Source: Streptomyces sp. NBC_00464
Lineage (GTDB): Bacteria > Actinomycetota > Actinomycetes > Streptomycetales > Streptomycetaceae
Assembly: GCF_036013915.1 (NCBI RefSeq)
Contig: NZ_CP107899.1
Span: forward strand, 7,468,001 to 7,532,000
Direction: 5' to 3'
Length of the DNA: 64,000 nucleotides
Numbering within the stretch: the first letter of the stretch is position 1; every line of letters begins with the position of its first letter. The translations under genes were made by a program, and so were the position numbers. Shown here one piece after another: positions 33,045-44,136 of the stretch. The notes beneath the pieces are model-generated. The model was not told where the DNA came from. It did no database searches and saw only the letters and a program-made list of their open reading frames with translations.

Positions 33045-34727
33045 TCACACCTGTCCGCCGGCCGCCGCCGAGACGGCGTCGTCCACCGTGCGATGGCGGC
33101 CGTGCGGTCCGAGATGATCCGCCAGGGCGTGCCGGGCCAGGTCCTGTTCCGCGCGTGACCGTACGTGAGCCAGGTGCAGGGCGATGTCCTTCCTGGCCAG
33201 TTCCTCTCTCAGCTCGTCGAGTTCGTCGAGGACCGGAATGCTGAGCCGGTAGCTTCCGGTCAGGTCCAGGACGACGGCTCGTGGCAGAGGCGTCGTACCC
33301 GCGACCCGGTCGCGGACGGCGAGACGGACGCGGTTGACGTTGCCGAAGAACAGGCTTCCGTCGGGCCGCACGGCCAGCACGCCGGAGACCGTGGCGGCGT
33401 CCGGGTGCTGCGCCGTGTCGCCGTACAGGCGGGTTCCGGGCAGGAGCCCGAGGACGGCGACGTTGCGGCGGCTGGCCGCGGCGATGAACAGCACGAGGGA
33501 GAGCGCCACGGCGAGAAGCAGTCCGGGCAGCAGGTCGAAGAGCAGCACCCCGATCAGCGCGGTGAGCGCCACCCAGAGGCTGCGCCGGTCGTACGCCGCG
33601 TAGCGTCGCAGTTCGCCCACCCTCATGAAGCTGCGTACGGCCACGATCACGATGGCGCCCAGGACCGGCTCGGGGAGGTCCGTGAAGAGCGGCGTGAGGA
33701 AGGCCCCCGTCAAGAGGACCAGGGCGGCGGCGACCAGGGACACCATCGGGGTGCGGCCGCCCGCGCCGATCGCGGCGGCGCTGCGTGACGCGCTGCCCGA
33801 GACGGCGAAGCCCCGGACCAGGCCGACGGCGATGTTGCTGAGGCCGACCGCGGCCATCTCCCGGTCGGCGTCGACCTCCTGGCCGTGCTCGCGCGCGAAG
33901 CGGTTGGCGATGCTGAACGCTTCGGCGAAGACCACCAGGGCGACGCCGAGCGCGCCTGCGGCCAGGGCGATCCAGTCCTCTGCCGGGATGCCCGGCAGAT
34001 GCGGAACCGGGACGGCGGAGGGGATCTTGCCGACAGTGTCCACGCCGTGGCCCTCCAGGCCCAGCGCGGCGGACAGGCCGAGGCCCAGGACGAGCACGAT
34101 CAGCGCGGCGGGGAGGCGGGGTACGAAGCGTTCGAGCAGGAACAGCAGGGCCAGTGCGGCCGCTCCGACGGCGAGTGTGGCGAGCGACCAGTCGGGCGCC
34201 TTGCTCAGGAGGGTCCACAGCCGCTCGAAGAAGTCGCCGTCCCCGCTGGAGACACCGACGAGCTTGGCGCACTGGCGCACGACGATGGTCAGGGCCATCC
34301 CGAACAGGAAGCCGACCAGGGCGGGTTCGGCGAGGAAGTTGGTGATGAACCCGAGGCGGGCGATACCGGCGACCAACAGCACCACTCCGACGATGACCGC
34401 GAGAGCGGCCGACAGGCCGACGGCGTCCTTGGGGTCGCCGCTGATCTCGGACACCGCTGCGGCGGACAGGACCGCTGCCGCCGATGTCGCCCCGATGATG
34501 AGGAAGTTGGAGCGCCCGAACAGCGCGTACACCAGCAGAGCCACCGGGGCCGCGTAGAACGCGTTCTGCGGAGGCACGCCGGCGATCTGCGCGTAGGCGA
34601 CACTTTCGGGGACGATGAGGGCCCATGCGGTGAGTGCTCCCAGCAGGTCGCCCCGTAGCCTGCCCTTGCGGTAGTTCCCCAGCCAGCCGGCCACCGGCAG
34701 GCTCCGTCGGCTCTGCCCTGCGCTCAT
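33045..34727 (-). CDS. SulP-family anion transporter with STAS domain
   Basis: 560 residues from ATG 34727, placed six bases after AGGGAGGG; GTG 34733 overlaps the ribosome site and is less likely. The membrane part has ten or more helices with SulP signatures GDLLGALTAWALIVPESVAY, GVPPQNAFYAAPVALLVYAL and VGLVRGFAVSGSASRSA. The C-terminal ~130 residues are a cytoplasmic STAS domain (GVLAVRPDGSLFFGNVNRV, VVLDLTGSYRLSIPVLDEL). SulP proteins import sulfate, bicarbonate or dicarboxylates; the substrate here is unknown. No carbonic anhydrase gene is fused or adjacent. Confidence 0.9.
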   Translation of the reverse strand: MSAGQSRRSLPVAGWLGNYRKGRLRGDLLGALTAWALIVPESVAYAQIAGVPPQNAFYAAPVALLVYALFGRSNFLIIGATSAAAVLSAAAVSEISGDPKDAVGLSAALAVIVGVVLLVAGIARLGFITNFLAEPALVGFLFGMALTIVVRQCAKLVGVSSGDGDFFERLWTLLSKAPDWSLATLAVGAAALALLFLLERFVPRLPAALIVLVLGLGLSAALGLEGHGVDTVGKIPSAVPVPHLPGIPAEDWIALAAGALGVALVVFAEAFSIANRFAREHGQEVDADREMAAVGLSNIAVGLVRGFAVSGSASRSAAAIGAGGRTPMVSLVAAALVLLTGAFLTPLFTDLPEPVLGAIVIVAVRSFMRVGELRRYAAYDRRSLWVALTALIGVLLFDLLPGLLLAVALSLVLFIAAASRRNVAVLGLLPGTRLYGDTAQHPDAATVSGVLAVRPDGSLFFGNVNRVRLAVRDRVAGTTPLPRAVVLDLTGSYRLSIPVLDELDELREELARKDIALHLAHVRSRAEQDLARHALADHLGPHGRHRTVDDAVSAAAGGQV

Positions 34728-34939
34728 GCGCACCCTCCCTCAGGAGCGTTCGCGAGCGGCAACGGCGTGCCCCTCGTGTTCCACATCCTCGCGCAACTCC
34801 CTCACGCCAAGGGGTCCACACACCCCACCGCCCGGCCCTGGGACGCCGAACCCGGACCCGGCGTCCTGTTCATTACGCCTTCTCGTGCGGCCGACCGCGC
34901 ACGCTGTAACCCGAACAGGTGAATGGGTGATCTGTTCGC

Positions 34940-34960
34940 GGGCGGCAGCATCAGCCGCCC
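34940..34960. terminator. Hairpin after the SARP-type regulator gene
   Basis: GGGCGGC (34940-34946) pairs with GCCGCCC (34954-34960) around a 7-base loop, 23 bp past the stop of the minus-strand regulator gene. Short but GC-only; a plausible terminator. Confidence 0.45.
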
Positions 34961-34982
34961 GGACGCGCCCGGTGCGAAGCCG

Positions 34983-37900
34983 CTACGGGCCGAACCGCAG
35001 GCCGCGGGCCTCGGCGACTCCGAGGGCACCGGCCGGGTAGGGGAGCTCCTCGGAGAGGGCCGCAGCCCTGTCGAACTCCTCCGTGGCCTCGCGCTGCCGG
35101 CCCAGGGCCATGAGCGCGGCGGCGCGCACCGTGCGTGCCTCGGTTTCCGCGAGACGCTCGCCTGCCCGCTCCGCGCGCGCCGTCTCCTCGGCGGCGTGTT
35201 CGGCCGCCCGCTCCGGCTGACCTGACAGCAGCTCGGCCCAGGCAGCCAGATGAGCGGCGCCGGGGCCACTGCCGTGGGCCAGCAGCGCGAGCGCCTCCGC
35301 CGGGCTCCCGGACCGTATGAGCAGTTCGGCCCTTGCGGTCCGCACCTCGTGCACGGCCTGCTGGTCGCCCTGCGCCGCAGCCACCTCTCCCGCGCGGGTG
35401 AGCAGCTCCACCGCTCCCGGCTCGCCGGTCCTGATCAGGACCCGGGCGAGAGCGGCCAGGGCGTAGGGGGTGCACCACTCGTCCCGACCGTCCGTCTCGC
35501 GCACCGCGGCTCTGGCGGAGCTTTCCGCCTCGGGGAGCTCGCGCAGCAGGAGGTGGAGTTCCGCCAGGTTGGCGCGTTCGAAGGCGATCGCCGTCGGGTC
35601 TCCCGTCTGCTCGGCCAGGCCCAGTGCCCGTCGGCCGGTGGCGACGGCTTCGTCGAGGTGGCCCGAGCGCCGGGCATGCTCCCGCTGCACGGAGAGAACC
35701 GTCACGAGGAGTTCACGGTCGCCGTACGCCTCCGCGTGCGGCAGCGCCAGGTCGGCCGCCGGACGCGCCTCGGCCAGCCGGCCCGCCAGGCCCAGCGAGG
35801 TGGCCTGCACGCCCAGGGCACGGGCCAGCAGCCCGCGCCGTCCGCTGCCCGATACCGCGTCGGCCGCCTGCTGAGCGGTGCGGGCGGCGATGTGCGCGTC
35901 CTCGTAGGCACCCGTCACGAACGCGAGTATGGCGGAGGCCAGGTGGTAGGCCGCCACCGTGAGCGGGGGTGTGTCCGGGCCGGGCGGATACGCGCGAAGG
36001 AGTTGCTCACCCTCGTTCGTGGAGCGGTGCTTCACCAGGACCTCGGTCAGCCGGGCCGCGGCCAGCACCTGGCCGTCGTGGTCGCCGCGCCGCACCGTGT
36101 CGGCCAGCGCCTCGCGGAGCACCGTCGCGGCCTCGCTGTACCGCGCCATCCTCCGCAGCACGGCTCCGCGGTCGATCCGGGCCTGCGCGGCGTCGGCGGC
36201 CAGCGCGTCCAGCCGGCCGGTGAGTTCGGCGTAGTAGCGGTCCGCCGTGTCGTTGGCGCACAGTGCGGCGGCGCGCTCGGCAGCCTGCCGAAGATAGTGC
36301 GTGGCGCGTGGATCGTCGGCGCGTGTCAGGTGCGAGGCCAGCGTGTCGACGGCGTCCGGCCGGCTGCGCAGGACCGCCTCCGCGTACGCCGCGTGCAGAT
36401 GGCGGCGACGGGCCTCGGACAGTCCGTCGTAGCAGGTGAGACGGACCAGTGGGTGCCGGAAGGCGAGCCCGGCCAGTGGCCGTCCGCCGACCACGACGGG
36501 CTGTTCCGTGACCACGGAGGCTGCGACGGCCGCGTCCACCGCGTCCGTCGCCTCGGCGGCCGAAAGCGGCGGGTGCAGCCCGTGCTCCGCGACGTCGAGC
36601 ACCTCGGACAGAGCGGCGCCCCCACCCGCCACGGAGACCGCCTCGACCACCCGCCGTGAAGCGGGACCCAGCCGGGCCAGCCGCGTGGCGACCAACTGCC
36701 GTACCCCTTCCGGGGCGCTGATCGACGCCGGGTCCGTTCCCTCGTCGACGGTACGGGCGAGTTCGAGTGCGAAGAGCGGATTGCCGAGCGACAGCTCCCA
36801 GATCCGGCTCAGTCCGGTCCTGGCCCCCGCGTCCTCGGCGACGGCAACACATGCCTCGCGGCCGAGCCGCGCCAGCTCGACGGGGCGGGCGAGCTCCTGG
36901 CGTATCAGGGTGTCCAGCGCCGCACGCCGGGGGTCCGTCGCGTCGAACTCCTCGGCGCGGTACGTCACGAGGAACCGCCAGTCGGCTCGGGTGGCCACGG
37001 CGCGGCGGGCCAGATGGCTCAGCAGCTGGTACGAGCCGATGTCCGCGGCGTGCAGATCGTCCAGGACGAGCAGGACGGGGGCGGTCACCGCGAGGTCGCC
37101 CAGCAGGCCGGCCGCGGCCCGGAACAGCCGGTCGCGCTCCCTCTCGGGACTGCGCTCCGCACCTGCCCCGATCTGGCCCAGCGAGGGAAGCACCGCGGCG
37201 AGTTCCGGGTACTCGCTGCCGGCCCTGGCCCGCTCGGCCGCAGGCCGGTCGGCGAGCCAGGCGTCCACCGCCTCGACGAACACGCCGTACGGGGTGTGTC
37301 CCTCGGCGTCGTGGCCCGCCCCCCACAGGACGGTGGCCCCGGACCCGGCCGCGCTCCGGGCCGCCTCCGCCGTCAGACGTGTCTTGCCGACGCCCGCCTC
37401 TCCGCAGATGAGCCGCACCGGGGGCCCGTCGGCGGTGAGCAGTACGTCGAGTTCTTCGGCCCGGCCGCGCAGCGGGGGGCCGGGCGGGGTGCGTATCGGG
37501 GGAGGGAGGACCGGCGAGGAGAGGAGGGGCGGCACAGTCGTGGCGGCGTCGAGTGCGAGCAGGTGCAAACGTTCGGTGGCGGGCCCGGGACGTACGCCGA
37601 GTTCCGCGTCGAGGGCTTCCCTGCACAGGTGGTACTGGCGGGCGGCCTGCCTGCGCAGCCCCTGGCGCAGATAGGCGTCGATCAGCACCCGGTGCGCGCG
37701 CTCCTCGGCGGGAGCGTCAGCCAGTGCGCGCAAAGCCACTTCCGTGGCCAGCTCGGTCTCACCATCCGCCAGATGGGCCTCGGCGAGTGTGAGCCGGACC
37801 CGGTCCCGGAGCGTCGACAGCTGCTTGCGCCGGGTGTCGGCCCACGGTGCGTAACGGTCCTCCGGCAGCAGTTCACCGGTGAACGCCGCGAGGGCCTCGG

Positions 37901-38282
37901 CCAGCGGGGCGGCCGCCCCTTCGGCCAGCGCACGCTCGGCAAGAGCCTCGGCGACATCGGCGTCGATCACGACGGTCTGCGGGTCGAGCCGCAGCAGAGT
38001 GCCTTCGCTGGTCAGATAGGACGAGGAGGCGCGAGGGGCCAGCTCGGGCTCGATCGCGTGGCGGGCGGCGTGCAGCGCCACCCGCAGACTGCCGAGCGCG
38101 GCCTGCGTACCGGAGTCGCGCCAGCAGATCTCCATGGCCTGCTCGCGGTGGAGGCTGTGGCCGGGGGAGACGGCGAGGAGCTTGACCAGGGAGCGGGCGC
38201 TGGGGCGGGCCCATTTGTCCGCGAGTGGGGCGCCACCGTCACGCTCGACCTTGAATCCACCGAAAAGGTACACACGGAGCAT
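34983..38282 (-). CDS. SARP-like regulator with BTAD, AAA-type ATPase and TPR domains
   Basis: 1099 residues from ATG 38282 (start of MLRVYLFGGFKVERDG; ATG 38336 would add 18 residues). The N-terminus is an OmpR-type winged helix (LADKWARPSARSLVKLLAVS), followed by a bacterial transcriptional activation domain (AFTGELLPEDRYAPWADTRR; AYLRQGLRRQAARQYHLC). An ATPase with GEAGVGKT near residue 290 and VLLVLDDLHAAD comes next, then a long series of TPR-like helices. This is AfsR-type architecture, used for pathway or global activation in actinomycetes. The target is unknown; it stands next to nitrate reductase on the same strand but with a 311-bp gap and likely its own promoter. Confidence 0.88.
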   Translation of the reverse strand: MLRVYLFGGFKVERDGGAPLADKWARPSARSLVKLLAVSPGHSLHREQAMEICWRDSGTQAALGSLRVALHAARHAIEPELAPRASSSYLTSEGTLLRLDPQTVVIDADVAEALAERALAEGAAAPLAEALAAFTGELLPEDRYAPWADTRRKQLSTLRDRVRLTLAEAHLADGETELATEVALRALADAPAEERAHRVLIDAYLRQGLRRQAARQYHLCREALDAELGVRPGPATERLHLLALDAATTVPPLLSSPVLPPPIRTPPGPPLRGRAEELDVLLTADGPPVRLICGEAGVGKTRLTAEAARSAAGSGATVLWGAGHDAEGHTPYGVFVEAVDAWLADRPAAERARAGSEYPELAAVLPSLGQIGAGAERSPERERDRLFRAAAGLLGDLAVTAPVLLVLDDLHAADIGSYQLLSHLARRAVATRADWRFLVTYRAEEFDATDPRRAALDTLIRQELARPVELARLGREACVAVAEDAGARTGLSRIWELSLGNPLFALELARTVDEGTDPASISAPEGVRQLVATRLARLGPASRRVVEAVSVAGGGAALSEVLDVAEHGLHPPLSAAEATDAVDAAVAASVVTEQPVVVGGRPLAGLAFRHPLVRLTCYDGLSEARRRHLHAAYAEAVLRSRPDAVDTLASHLTRADDPRATHYLRQAAERAAALCANDTADRYYAELTGRLDALAADAAQARIDRGAVLRRMARYSEAATVLREALADTVRRGDHDGQVLAAARLTEVLVKHRSTNEGEQLLRAYPPGPDTPPLTVAAYHLASAILAFVTGAYEDAHIAARTAQQAADAVSGSGRRGLLARALGVQATSLGLAGRLAEARPAADLALPHAEAYGDRELLVTVLSVQREHARRSGHLDEAVATGRRALGLAEQTGDPTAIAFERANLAELHLLLRELPEAESSARAAVRETDGRDEWCTPYALAALARVLIRTGEPGAVELLTRAGEVAAAQGDQQAVHEVRTARAELLIRSGSPAEALALLAHGSGPGAAHLAAWAELLSGQPERAAEHAAEETARAERAGERLAETEARTVRAAALMALGRQREATEEFDRAAALSEELPYPAGALGVAEARGLRFGP

Positions 38283-38593
38283 GGGGGGATCATGCGGAGT
38301 GCTCGGTGCCGTTTCGTACGGATGTGCTGCTGCCATGAGAGCAGCCACTCTAACCACCGGTTCCGCGCCCTTTGCCGGGGCGCGGTAACGGTGGTGTGAA
38401 CGGCGCAGGTCAGGAGCGGGTCGGCTTCGGGACGACCGGGTCGGGCAGGCCGTCGTCGGCCGGTCGGATCCGGATGCTGCCGGTACGGCGGGGCTGGGCC
38501 CTGTGTCACCCAACGCCACGTGGGTCATCTCGATCTGCGCCGTACCCCTGGCCGCCCACCCGCGGCCCGGTGCCGGCCCTGTGCGCCGGCTCG
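38283..38593. other. 311-bp spacer upstream of the SARP-type gene
   Basis: No gene is evident. It should hold the promoter of the SARP-type regulator and the 3' untranslated end of the nitrate reductase gene. I see no convincing -10/-35 pair or strong hairpin. Confidence 0.4.
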
Positions 38594-41500
38594 TCAGTAG
38601 ACGTCGCGTACATAGCGTTTGTCCGCGGCCAGGCGCCTGACGTAGGCGGCGGCTTCGTCGTGCTCCATGCCTCCGTGGGTGGCGACGATCTCCGTGAGCG
38701 CCCGGTCGACGTCCTTGGCCATGCGCGCCGCGTCGCCGCAGACGTAGAAGTGGGCCCCGTTGTGGAGCCACTGCCACAGGCGCGGGCCGTGTTCGCGCAT
38801 CCGGTCCTGGATGTAGATCTTGTTGCGCTGGTCGCGGGAGAACGCGAGGTCGAGGCGGTCGAGGTGACCGGATGCCCGGTAGGCCTCCAGGTCCTCGCGG
38901 TAATAGAAGTCGGTGGCCTGGCGCTGTTCGCCGAAGAAGAGCCAGTTGGGGCCGGTGTGGCCGCGGGCCCGGCGGTCCTCGAGGAAGCCGAGGAAGGGGG
39001 CCACGCCGGTTCCGGGCCCGACCATGATCATGGGAGTGGCGGGGTCGGCGGGCGGGCGGAAGTGCGGGGAGCGCTGCACGAAGACCTGGACCGGGCCGTC
39101 GTCCGCGCAGTCGGCGAGGTAGGTGGAGCACACCCCCGTGCGGTCCCGGCCGACGTCGTTGGTGTAGCGGACGACGGAGACCGTGAGGCGGACCTCGCCG
39201 GGGTGGGCGAGCGGGCTGGAGGAGATGGAGTACAGGCGGGGCTGGAGCCGCTTGAGGACCCCCGCCCACTCCGCTGCCGAAGCCCGGACGGGGAATGCCG
39301 CGACGACGTCGGCCGCCTGGCGGCTCCAGCTCCACTTCGCGAGGGCGTCCTTGTTGTCGGGGCGCAGCAGGCGCTTCAGGTCGTGACTTCCGGTGCGGTC
39401 CGCTGTGAACTTGAGCAGCCCGGTGGTGATGCGGGCGATGTCCAGGCGGGTGCGCAGTGCTTCTTCCAGGGGGATGGGTGCGCTGTCGCCGAGGTCGACC
39501 GGCTCGGCGGGGTCGAGTCCGGTGAGGGCGAGCCATTCGGCGACGAGCGGCGTGCTGTTGGTCGGCCAGACGCCGAGAGCGTCGCCGGCGTCATAGGCGA
39601 GTTTGCCGTCACGGGTGTCGAAGGCGAACTGCCGGACCTCTTTCGCGGAACCGGGCAGGCTCAGCAGCCTGTTGCCGACGAGCAGGGTGGCGAAGGGGGA
39701 TGCCTTGGTGTAGCCGGTCGGTACGGGCTTCGGTGAGGGCGCGGCGTCGGCCGGTGGGGCCTCGACGGTCGTGGTGACGGAGGGTGCGGTGGGCGTGAGC
39801 GCGGTCGTCGCGGCAGCGCCTGCGGTGACGGGTCGCAGATCGTCGGCTGCGGCCAGAGCGGTGATGACCTGGCCGAGCCACTGTTCGGCGGCCTCCTCGA
39901 AGTCGGGTTCGCAGTCGGTACGGGGGGCGAGCCGGGTGGCCCCGAGGGCGTCGAGGCGTTCGTCGAGCCGGCGGCCGTGGCCGCAGAAGTCGGCGTAGTC
40001 GGAGTCGCCGAACGCGAGGACCGCGTACCGGATTCCCTCCATCCGCCCGGCGTCCGGTTCGGACAGCGACTGCCAGAAGTCGGCGCCGTTGTCGGGGGCG
40101 TCCCCGTCGCCGAAGGTGCTGGTGACAAGAAGGAGGTCCGTGCCGGGAGTGAGATGTGCCGCGGACGCGTCGGCCATCGGGATCAGTGCGGGGGTGTGGC
40201 CTGCCCGGGTGAGGCGGGTGGCTGCGACCTCGGTGAACTCCTCGGCGTTGCCGGTCTGCGAGGCCCACAGGATGACCAGGCGGCGGGCCGGTCCGGCCGT
40301 GCCGGCGGCGGGTGCTCCGGCCTGTTCGGGCACGCGGGCGGGGGCCGTGGCAGTGGGCATGGCGGTACGGGAGAACATGCCGGCGAGGACCCCGTCGACC
40401 CACTGGGCGTGGCCCGGTTCGAACGGGGCGTCCGGCGGCAGGACGGGAACGCGTCCGTCGGGCGGCGTCAGGGCGAGACCGGAGAGGTAGCCGGACAGGT
40501 AGTGGCGTTCGTGCTCGACCAGGGGCGCGGGAGCGAAGTCGGTGATGCCGAACAGGGTGGCGAGCGCATGGACGGGGGAGACCGCGGCGGCCGATGCCGG
40601 CACGGGGGCGGGAGGCACGGGCGTGGTCTCCGGCCGGGTGCTCGGATGGGAGGCCGGTACGGGGGCGGCTGTCCTGGCGAGGGTGACGGCGCAGACCTTG
40701 AACTCGGGCTGGAAGGAGACCGGGTCGACGGCGTCGTTGGTGACGGCGTTGATGCTGAGGTATTCGCCGAACAGATCGTTCCAGTGGAACGGTGCGAAAC
40801 AGTTGCCCGGACGTACGCGGTCGGTGACCACCGCGGGCAGGACGGCGCGCCCTCGGCGGGAGGCGACCTCCAGATGATCGCCCTCCGCGATCCCGAGGGC
40901 GTCGGCGTCCGCGGGGTGGACCTCCACGAACGGACCGGGGTTGAGCTTGTTGAGCTTGGCGACCTTGCCGGTCTTGGTCATCGTGTGCCACTGGTGCTGC
41001 AGGCGGCCGGTGTTGAGAACGAACGGGTAGTCGTCGTCGGGGAGTTCCGCCGCCGGGAGGTGCGGGCGGGCGAAGAACTGCGCGCGTCCGCTCGCGGTCG
41101 GAAAGGCCAGACGGGGGCGGGTGCCGTCCTCGCGCTCCAGCAGAGCCTGACTGATGCCGTCGTTGAGGTAGCGGATCGGGTTGCGGTCCGGGCCGTCGGC
41201 GGCCGCTGCCGGCCACTGGACCGGTGTGGCGCGCAGCCGCTCGTACGTCACGCCACGCAGGTCCCACCCCGTCCTGGGATTCCACGCCTGCTTGAGCTCC
41301 TCGAACACCTCCTCGGCGCAGGTGTACGTGAACCCTTCGGCGAACCCCATCTCGCAGGCGACCCGGGCGATCAGTTTCCAGTCGGGCAGCGCCTGCTCCG
41401 GCGGGTCGACGACGCCCTGGACGAGGGTGAGATTCCGCTCGGAGTTGATCATGATGCCGTCGGACTCCGCCCACAGCGTCGCGGGCAGTACGACATCGGC

Positions 41501-42850
41501 GTAGGCGTTGGTCTCGGTCTCGGCGAACACATCCTGGGTGATGACGAGTTCGGCGGCCTCCAGGCCGGCGATGACGGTCCTGCGGTTGGCGACCGAGGCC
41601 ACGGGGTTGGTGCAGATGATCCAGCATGCCTTGATGTCACCGGCGGCCATCCGCTCGAACATCTCCACCGTGCCGCGACCGGCCTCGGTGCGCAGCGAGC
41701 CCTTCGGGATACTCCACAGGTTCTCGATGAAGGCGCGCTCGGCCTCGGCCAGGACGGAGCGCTGGCCGGGCAGGCCGGGGCCCATGTAACCCATGTCCCG
41801 CCCGCCCATGGCGTTGGGCTGGCCGGTGAGGGAGAGGGGTCCGGAGCCCGGGCGGCAGATGGCGCCGGTGGCGAGGTGCAGGTTGACGAGGGCGTTGGTG
41901 TTCCAGGTGCCGTGCGTGGACTGGTTCAGGCCCATGGTCCAGCAGCTCATCCACTGACCCGCCTCGCCGATCCACTGTGCGGCCTGCCGGATGTCGCTCT
42001 CGGGAATGCCGGTGATCTCCGCGACCTTCGCGGGCGGGTAGTCCCCGAGGAAGTCGGGGATCCCCTCCCAGCCCTCGGTGAACTCGGCGATGAACGCCTC
42101 GTCGGTGTGGCCGTTCGCGACCAGCAGGTGCAGCAGGCCGTTGAGCAGCGCGAGGTCGGTGCCGGGCTTGATCTGGAGGAAGAGATCGGCCTTGTCGGCG
42201 GTGGCGTTGCGGCGCGGGTCGACGACGATCAACCGGGCCCCGGCCGATTTGATCCGGTCCATCATGCGCAGGAAGAGAATCGGGTGGCAGTCGGCCATGT
42301 TGGCGCCGATCACGAAGAACGCGTCCGCGTGATCGAAGTCCTCGTAGGAGCCGGGAGGGCCGTCCGCACCCAGCGACAGCTTGTAGCCGGTTCCCGCGGA
42401 GGCCATGCACAACCGGGAGTTCGACTCGATCTGGTTCGTCCGGACGAAGCCCTTGGCCAGCTTGTTCGCCAGGTACTGCGCCTCCAGGGACATCTGTCCG
42501 GACACGTAGAAGGACAGGGCGTCCGGCCCGTGCTCGTCCAGGATCGCCCGCAGCCTGCCGGCCACGGACGCTATCGCCTCGTCCACGTGCGCCTCGGCGG
42601 GCTGGACGCCTCGCTCCGTGCGAACCAGGGCCCTGGCGGCACGCCCGGACGCGGCCATCATGTCCGCGCTCGTCGAGCCCTTGGTGCACAAGCGGCCGGC
42701 GTTGGTGGGATGGGCCTTGTCCCCGGAAGCCTTCGACGCACGCCGCCGGCCGTCGGCGGGGTCCCGGGTGATGTCGAGCACGATTCCGCAGCCGACCCCG
42801 CAGTACGAACAGACCGTACGGACACTGTCCTTCTTCGAGCCAGCTGGCAC
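38594..42850 (-). CDS. Assimilatory nitrate reductase fused to a sulfite-reductase-type flavoprotein
   Basis: 1418 residues from GTG 42850, with GGAGG seven bases upstream. Residues 1-~730 are a molybdopterin oxidoreductase: [11 protein letters not shown] and CTKG hold the four cysteines of an N-terminal 4Fe-4S cluster, and SNSRLCMAS carries the likely Mo-ligand cysteine. A flavodoxin domain starts near residue 857 ([15 protein letters not shown]). The FAD- and NADPH-binding reductase follows, with RLYSISSSP (~1203) and [16 protein letters not shown] (~1275). One chain can thus take electrons from NADPH through FAD and FMN to Fe-S and Mo and reduce nitrate to nitrite in the cytoplasm. The modABC genes beside it supply molybdate. 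No nitrite reductase is in the window. Confidence 0.92.
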   Translation of the reverse strand: MPAGSKKDSVRTVCSYCGVGCGIVLDITRDPADGRRRASKASGDKAHPTNAGRLCTKGSTSADMMAASGRAARALVRTERGVQPAEAHVDEAIASVAGRLRAILDEHGPDALSFYVSGQMSLEAQYLANKLAKGFVRTNQIESNSRLCMASAGTGYKLSLGADGPPGSYEDFDHADAFFVIGANMADCHPILFLRMMDRIKSAGARLIVVDPRRNATADKADLFLQIKPGTDLALLNGLLHLLVANGHTDEAFIAEFTEGWEGIPDFLGDYPPAKVAEITGIPESDIRQAAQWIGEAGQWMSCWTMGLNQSTHGTWNTNALVNLHLATGAICRPGSGPLSLTGQPNAMGGRDMGYMGPGLPGQRSVLAEAERAFIENLWSIPKGSLRTEAGRGTVEMFERMAAGDIKACWIICTNPVASVANRRTVIAGLEAAELVITQDVFAETETNAYADVVLPATLWAESDGIMINSERNLTLVQGVVDPPEQALPDWKLIARVACEMGFAEGFTYTCAEEVFEELKQAWNPRTGWDLRGVTYERLRATPVQWPAAAADGPDRNPIRYLNDGISQALLEREDGTRPRLAFPTASGRAQFFARPHLPAAELPDDDYPFVLNTGRLQHQWHTMTKTGKVAKLNKLNPGPFVEVHPADADALGIAEGDHLEVASRRGRAVLPAVVTDRVRPGNCFAPFHWNDLFGEYLSINAVTNDAVDPVSFQPEFKVCAVTLARTAAPVPASHPSTRPETTPVPPAPVPASAAAVSPVHALATLFGITDFAPAPLVEHERHYLSGYLSGLALTPPDGRVPVLPPDAPFEPGHAQWVDGVLAGMFSRTAMPTATAPARVPEQAGAPAAGTAGPARRLVILWASQTGNAEEFTEVAATRLTRAGHTPALIPMADASAAHLTPGTDLLLVTSTFGDGDAPDNGADFWQSLSEPDAGRMEGIRYAVLAFGDSDYADFCGHGRRLDERLDALGATRLAPRTDCEPDFEEAAEQWLGQVITALAAADDLRPVTAGAAATTALTPTAPSVTTTVEAPPADAAPSPKPVPTGYTKASPFATLLVGNRLLSLPGSAKEVRQFAFDTRDGKLAYDAGDALGVWPTNSTPLVAEWLALTGLDPAEPVDLGDSAPIPLEEALRTRLDIARITTGLLKFTADRTGSHDLKRLLRPDNKDALAKWSWSRQAADVVAAFPVRASAAEWAGVLKRLQPRLYSISSSPLAHPGEVRLTVSVVRYTNDVGRDRTGVCSTYLADCADDGPVQVFVQRSPHFRPPADPATPMIMVGPGTGVAPFLGFLEDRRARGHTGPNWLFFGEQRQATDFYYREDLEAYRASGHLDRLDLAFSRDQRNKIYIQDRMREHGPRLWQWLHNGAHFYVCGDAARMAKDVDRALTEIVATHGGMEHDEAAAYVRRLAADKRYVRDVY

Positions 42851-43010
42851 CGAACCTCCACTTTCCGGCCTGCATGCCGCTTGAGTGGGCCCGCGCGGTG
42901 TGCTGCGGCCGGCCCCTTGACCAGCACCGTAGAAAGATCCGGTTTCCGCTCGGTCACGCGCCGGGAGCGCCCGGGATTACGCCTCACGCACACGCCCCGG
43001 CGTCGGCATG

Positions 43011-43050
43011 TGAGGGCGCCGGCTCGTCCCGCCGCTGCGGCGCGCCCTCA
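43011..43050. terminator. Terminator of the mod operon
   Basis: TGAGGGCGC (43011-43019) pairs with GCGCCCTCA (43042-43050), the second arm including the modC stop codon. The intervening bases can form inner pairs. It separates mod from the nitrate reductase gene, which therefore has its own promoter in the 42851-43010 stretch. Confidence 0.55.
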
Positions 43051-44136
43051 GACCGGGTAGGCGTGGGTCTGTGTCGCCTTCACCGTCGCCCAGACTGCCG
43101 CGCCCGGGTGCAGATCGAGCTCGGCGGCGGCGACCGTGGTCAGGTCGGCGGCGAGCGGGAGCTCTCCGGTGAGGTCGGCGCGGATCTGGTCCCCGTGGGT
43201 CTCCAGGCCCGCGATCTCGCAGTGCCAGAGGTTGCGGGCGCTGGCGCCGGCGGGCCGGTCGCGGTGGAGGGTGACCGCGTTCGGCGGGAAGGCCACGAAG
43301 ACCGGGCCGGACAGCGATTCCGTGGTGGTGATGCCGGGGCCGACGTCGAGGCGGACGGTGTGTCCGTCGGCTGTGCCCCGGTAGAGGTTCAGGCCGACCA
43401 GCTGGGCGATGTAGTCCGTCCGGGGATGACGGGCGATGTGGGACGGTGCGCCTTCCTGGACGACCCGGCCGTCCTCGACCACGACCAGACGGTCGGCCAG
43501 CACCATGGCGTCCAGTGGATCGTGCGTGACCAGGACGGCGACGGCCTCGAAATCGGCCAGGTGCCGCCGGAGTTGCGACCTGACCTCCAGGCGGGTGCGG
43601 GCGTCCAGCGCCGCCAAGGGCTCGTCCAGGAGCAGCAGGCGCGGTCGGGTGGCCAGTGCGCGGGCCAGGGCGACCCGCTGGGCCTGGCCGCCGGACAGCC
43701 TGCGTGGCTTGGCGCCGACGTGGTCCGCGAGACCCAGACGGTCGAGCCACTCGGCGGCCTGGGCCCGGGCCGCCGGTTTGGACACGCCGTGGCAGCGCGG
43801 TCCGAAGGCCACGTTGTCCAGGGCGGTGAGGTGTGGGAAGAGCAGATAGTCCTGGAAGACGACGCCGACCGGGCGGGATTCCGGCGGCGTACGGTCCAAC
43901 GCCGCTCCGTCCAGCCGCAGATGGCCACCGGTGAGCGGTGTCAGGCCGGCGAGGGCCCGCAGGGCCGTGGTCTTGCCGGCTCCGTTGGGGCCGAGCAGCG
44001 CGACGACCTCGCCGGGCGCGGCGCTGAGCGTCACGTCGAGACGGAAGGCGCCGCGCTCGACGACGAGATGGGCATCGAGGCCCTCTTCGGATGCACCGGA
44101 GCGGGCGCTGCGGGTGGAATCGGGGGTCTGGGTCAT
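43048..44136 (-). CDS. modC: Molybdate ABC transporter, ATP-binding protein
   Basis: 362 residues from ATG 44136, overlapping the modB stop by ATGA. Walker A GPNGAGKTT (residues 49-57), the Q-loop VVFQDYLLFPHLT, signature LSGGQAQRVALARAL, Walker B LLLLDEPLAALD and switch VTHDPLDAM are complete. The last ~70 residues form a TOBE/Mop-like domain (GLETHGDQIRADLTGELPLA... GAAVWATVKATQTHAYPV) that binds oxyanions and can regulate transport. It energises molybdate import with ModA and ModB. Confidence 0.92.
   Translation of the reverse strand: MTQTPDSTRSARSGASEEGLDAHLVVERGAFRLDVTLSAAPGEVVALLGPNGAGKTTALRALAGLTPLTGGHLRLDGAALDRTPPESRPVGVVFQDYLLFPHLTALDNVAFGPRCHGVSKPAARAQAAEWLDRLGLADHVGAKPRRLSGGQAQRVALARALATRPRLLLLDEPLAALDARTRLEVRSQLRRHLADFEAVAVLVTHDPLDAMVLADRLVVVEDGRVVQEGAPSHIARHPRTDYIAQLVGLNLYRGTADGHTVRLDVGPGITTTESLSGPVFVAFPPNAVTLHRDRPAGASARNLWHCEIAGLETHGDQIRADLTGELPLAADLTTVAAAELDLHPGAAVWATVKATQTHAYPV

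Noticed and set aside
38283..39536. Extension of the SARP-type gene upstream to 39536
   Set aside because: The extra residues are Arg/Pro-rich antisense of the nitrate reductase gene; winged-helix homology starts at MLRVYLFGG (38282).
39977..43060. Plus-strand 1027-residue open frame opposite nitrate reductase
   Set aside because: A shadow frame produced by GC-rich codon use; no motifs, and the minus-strand product is fully explained.
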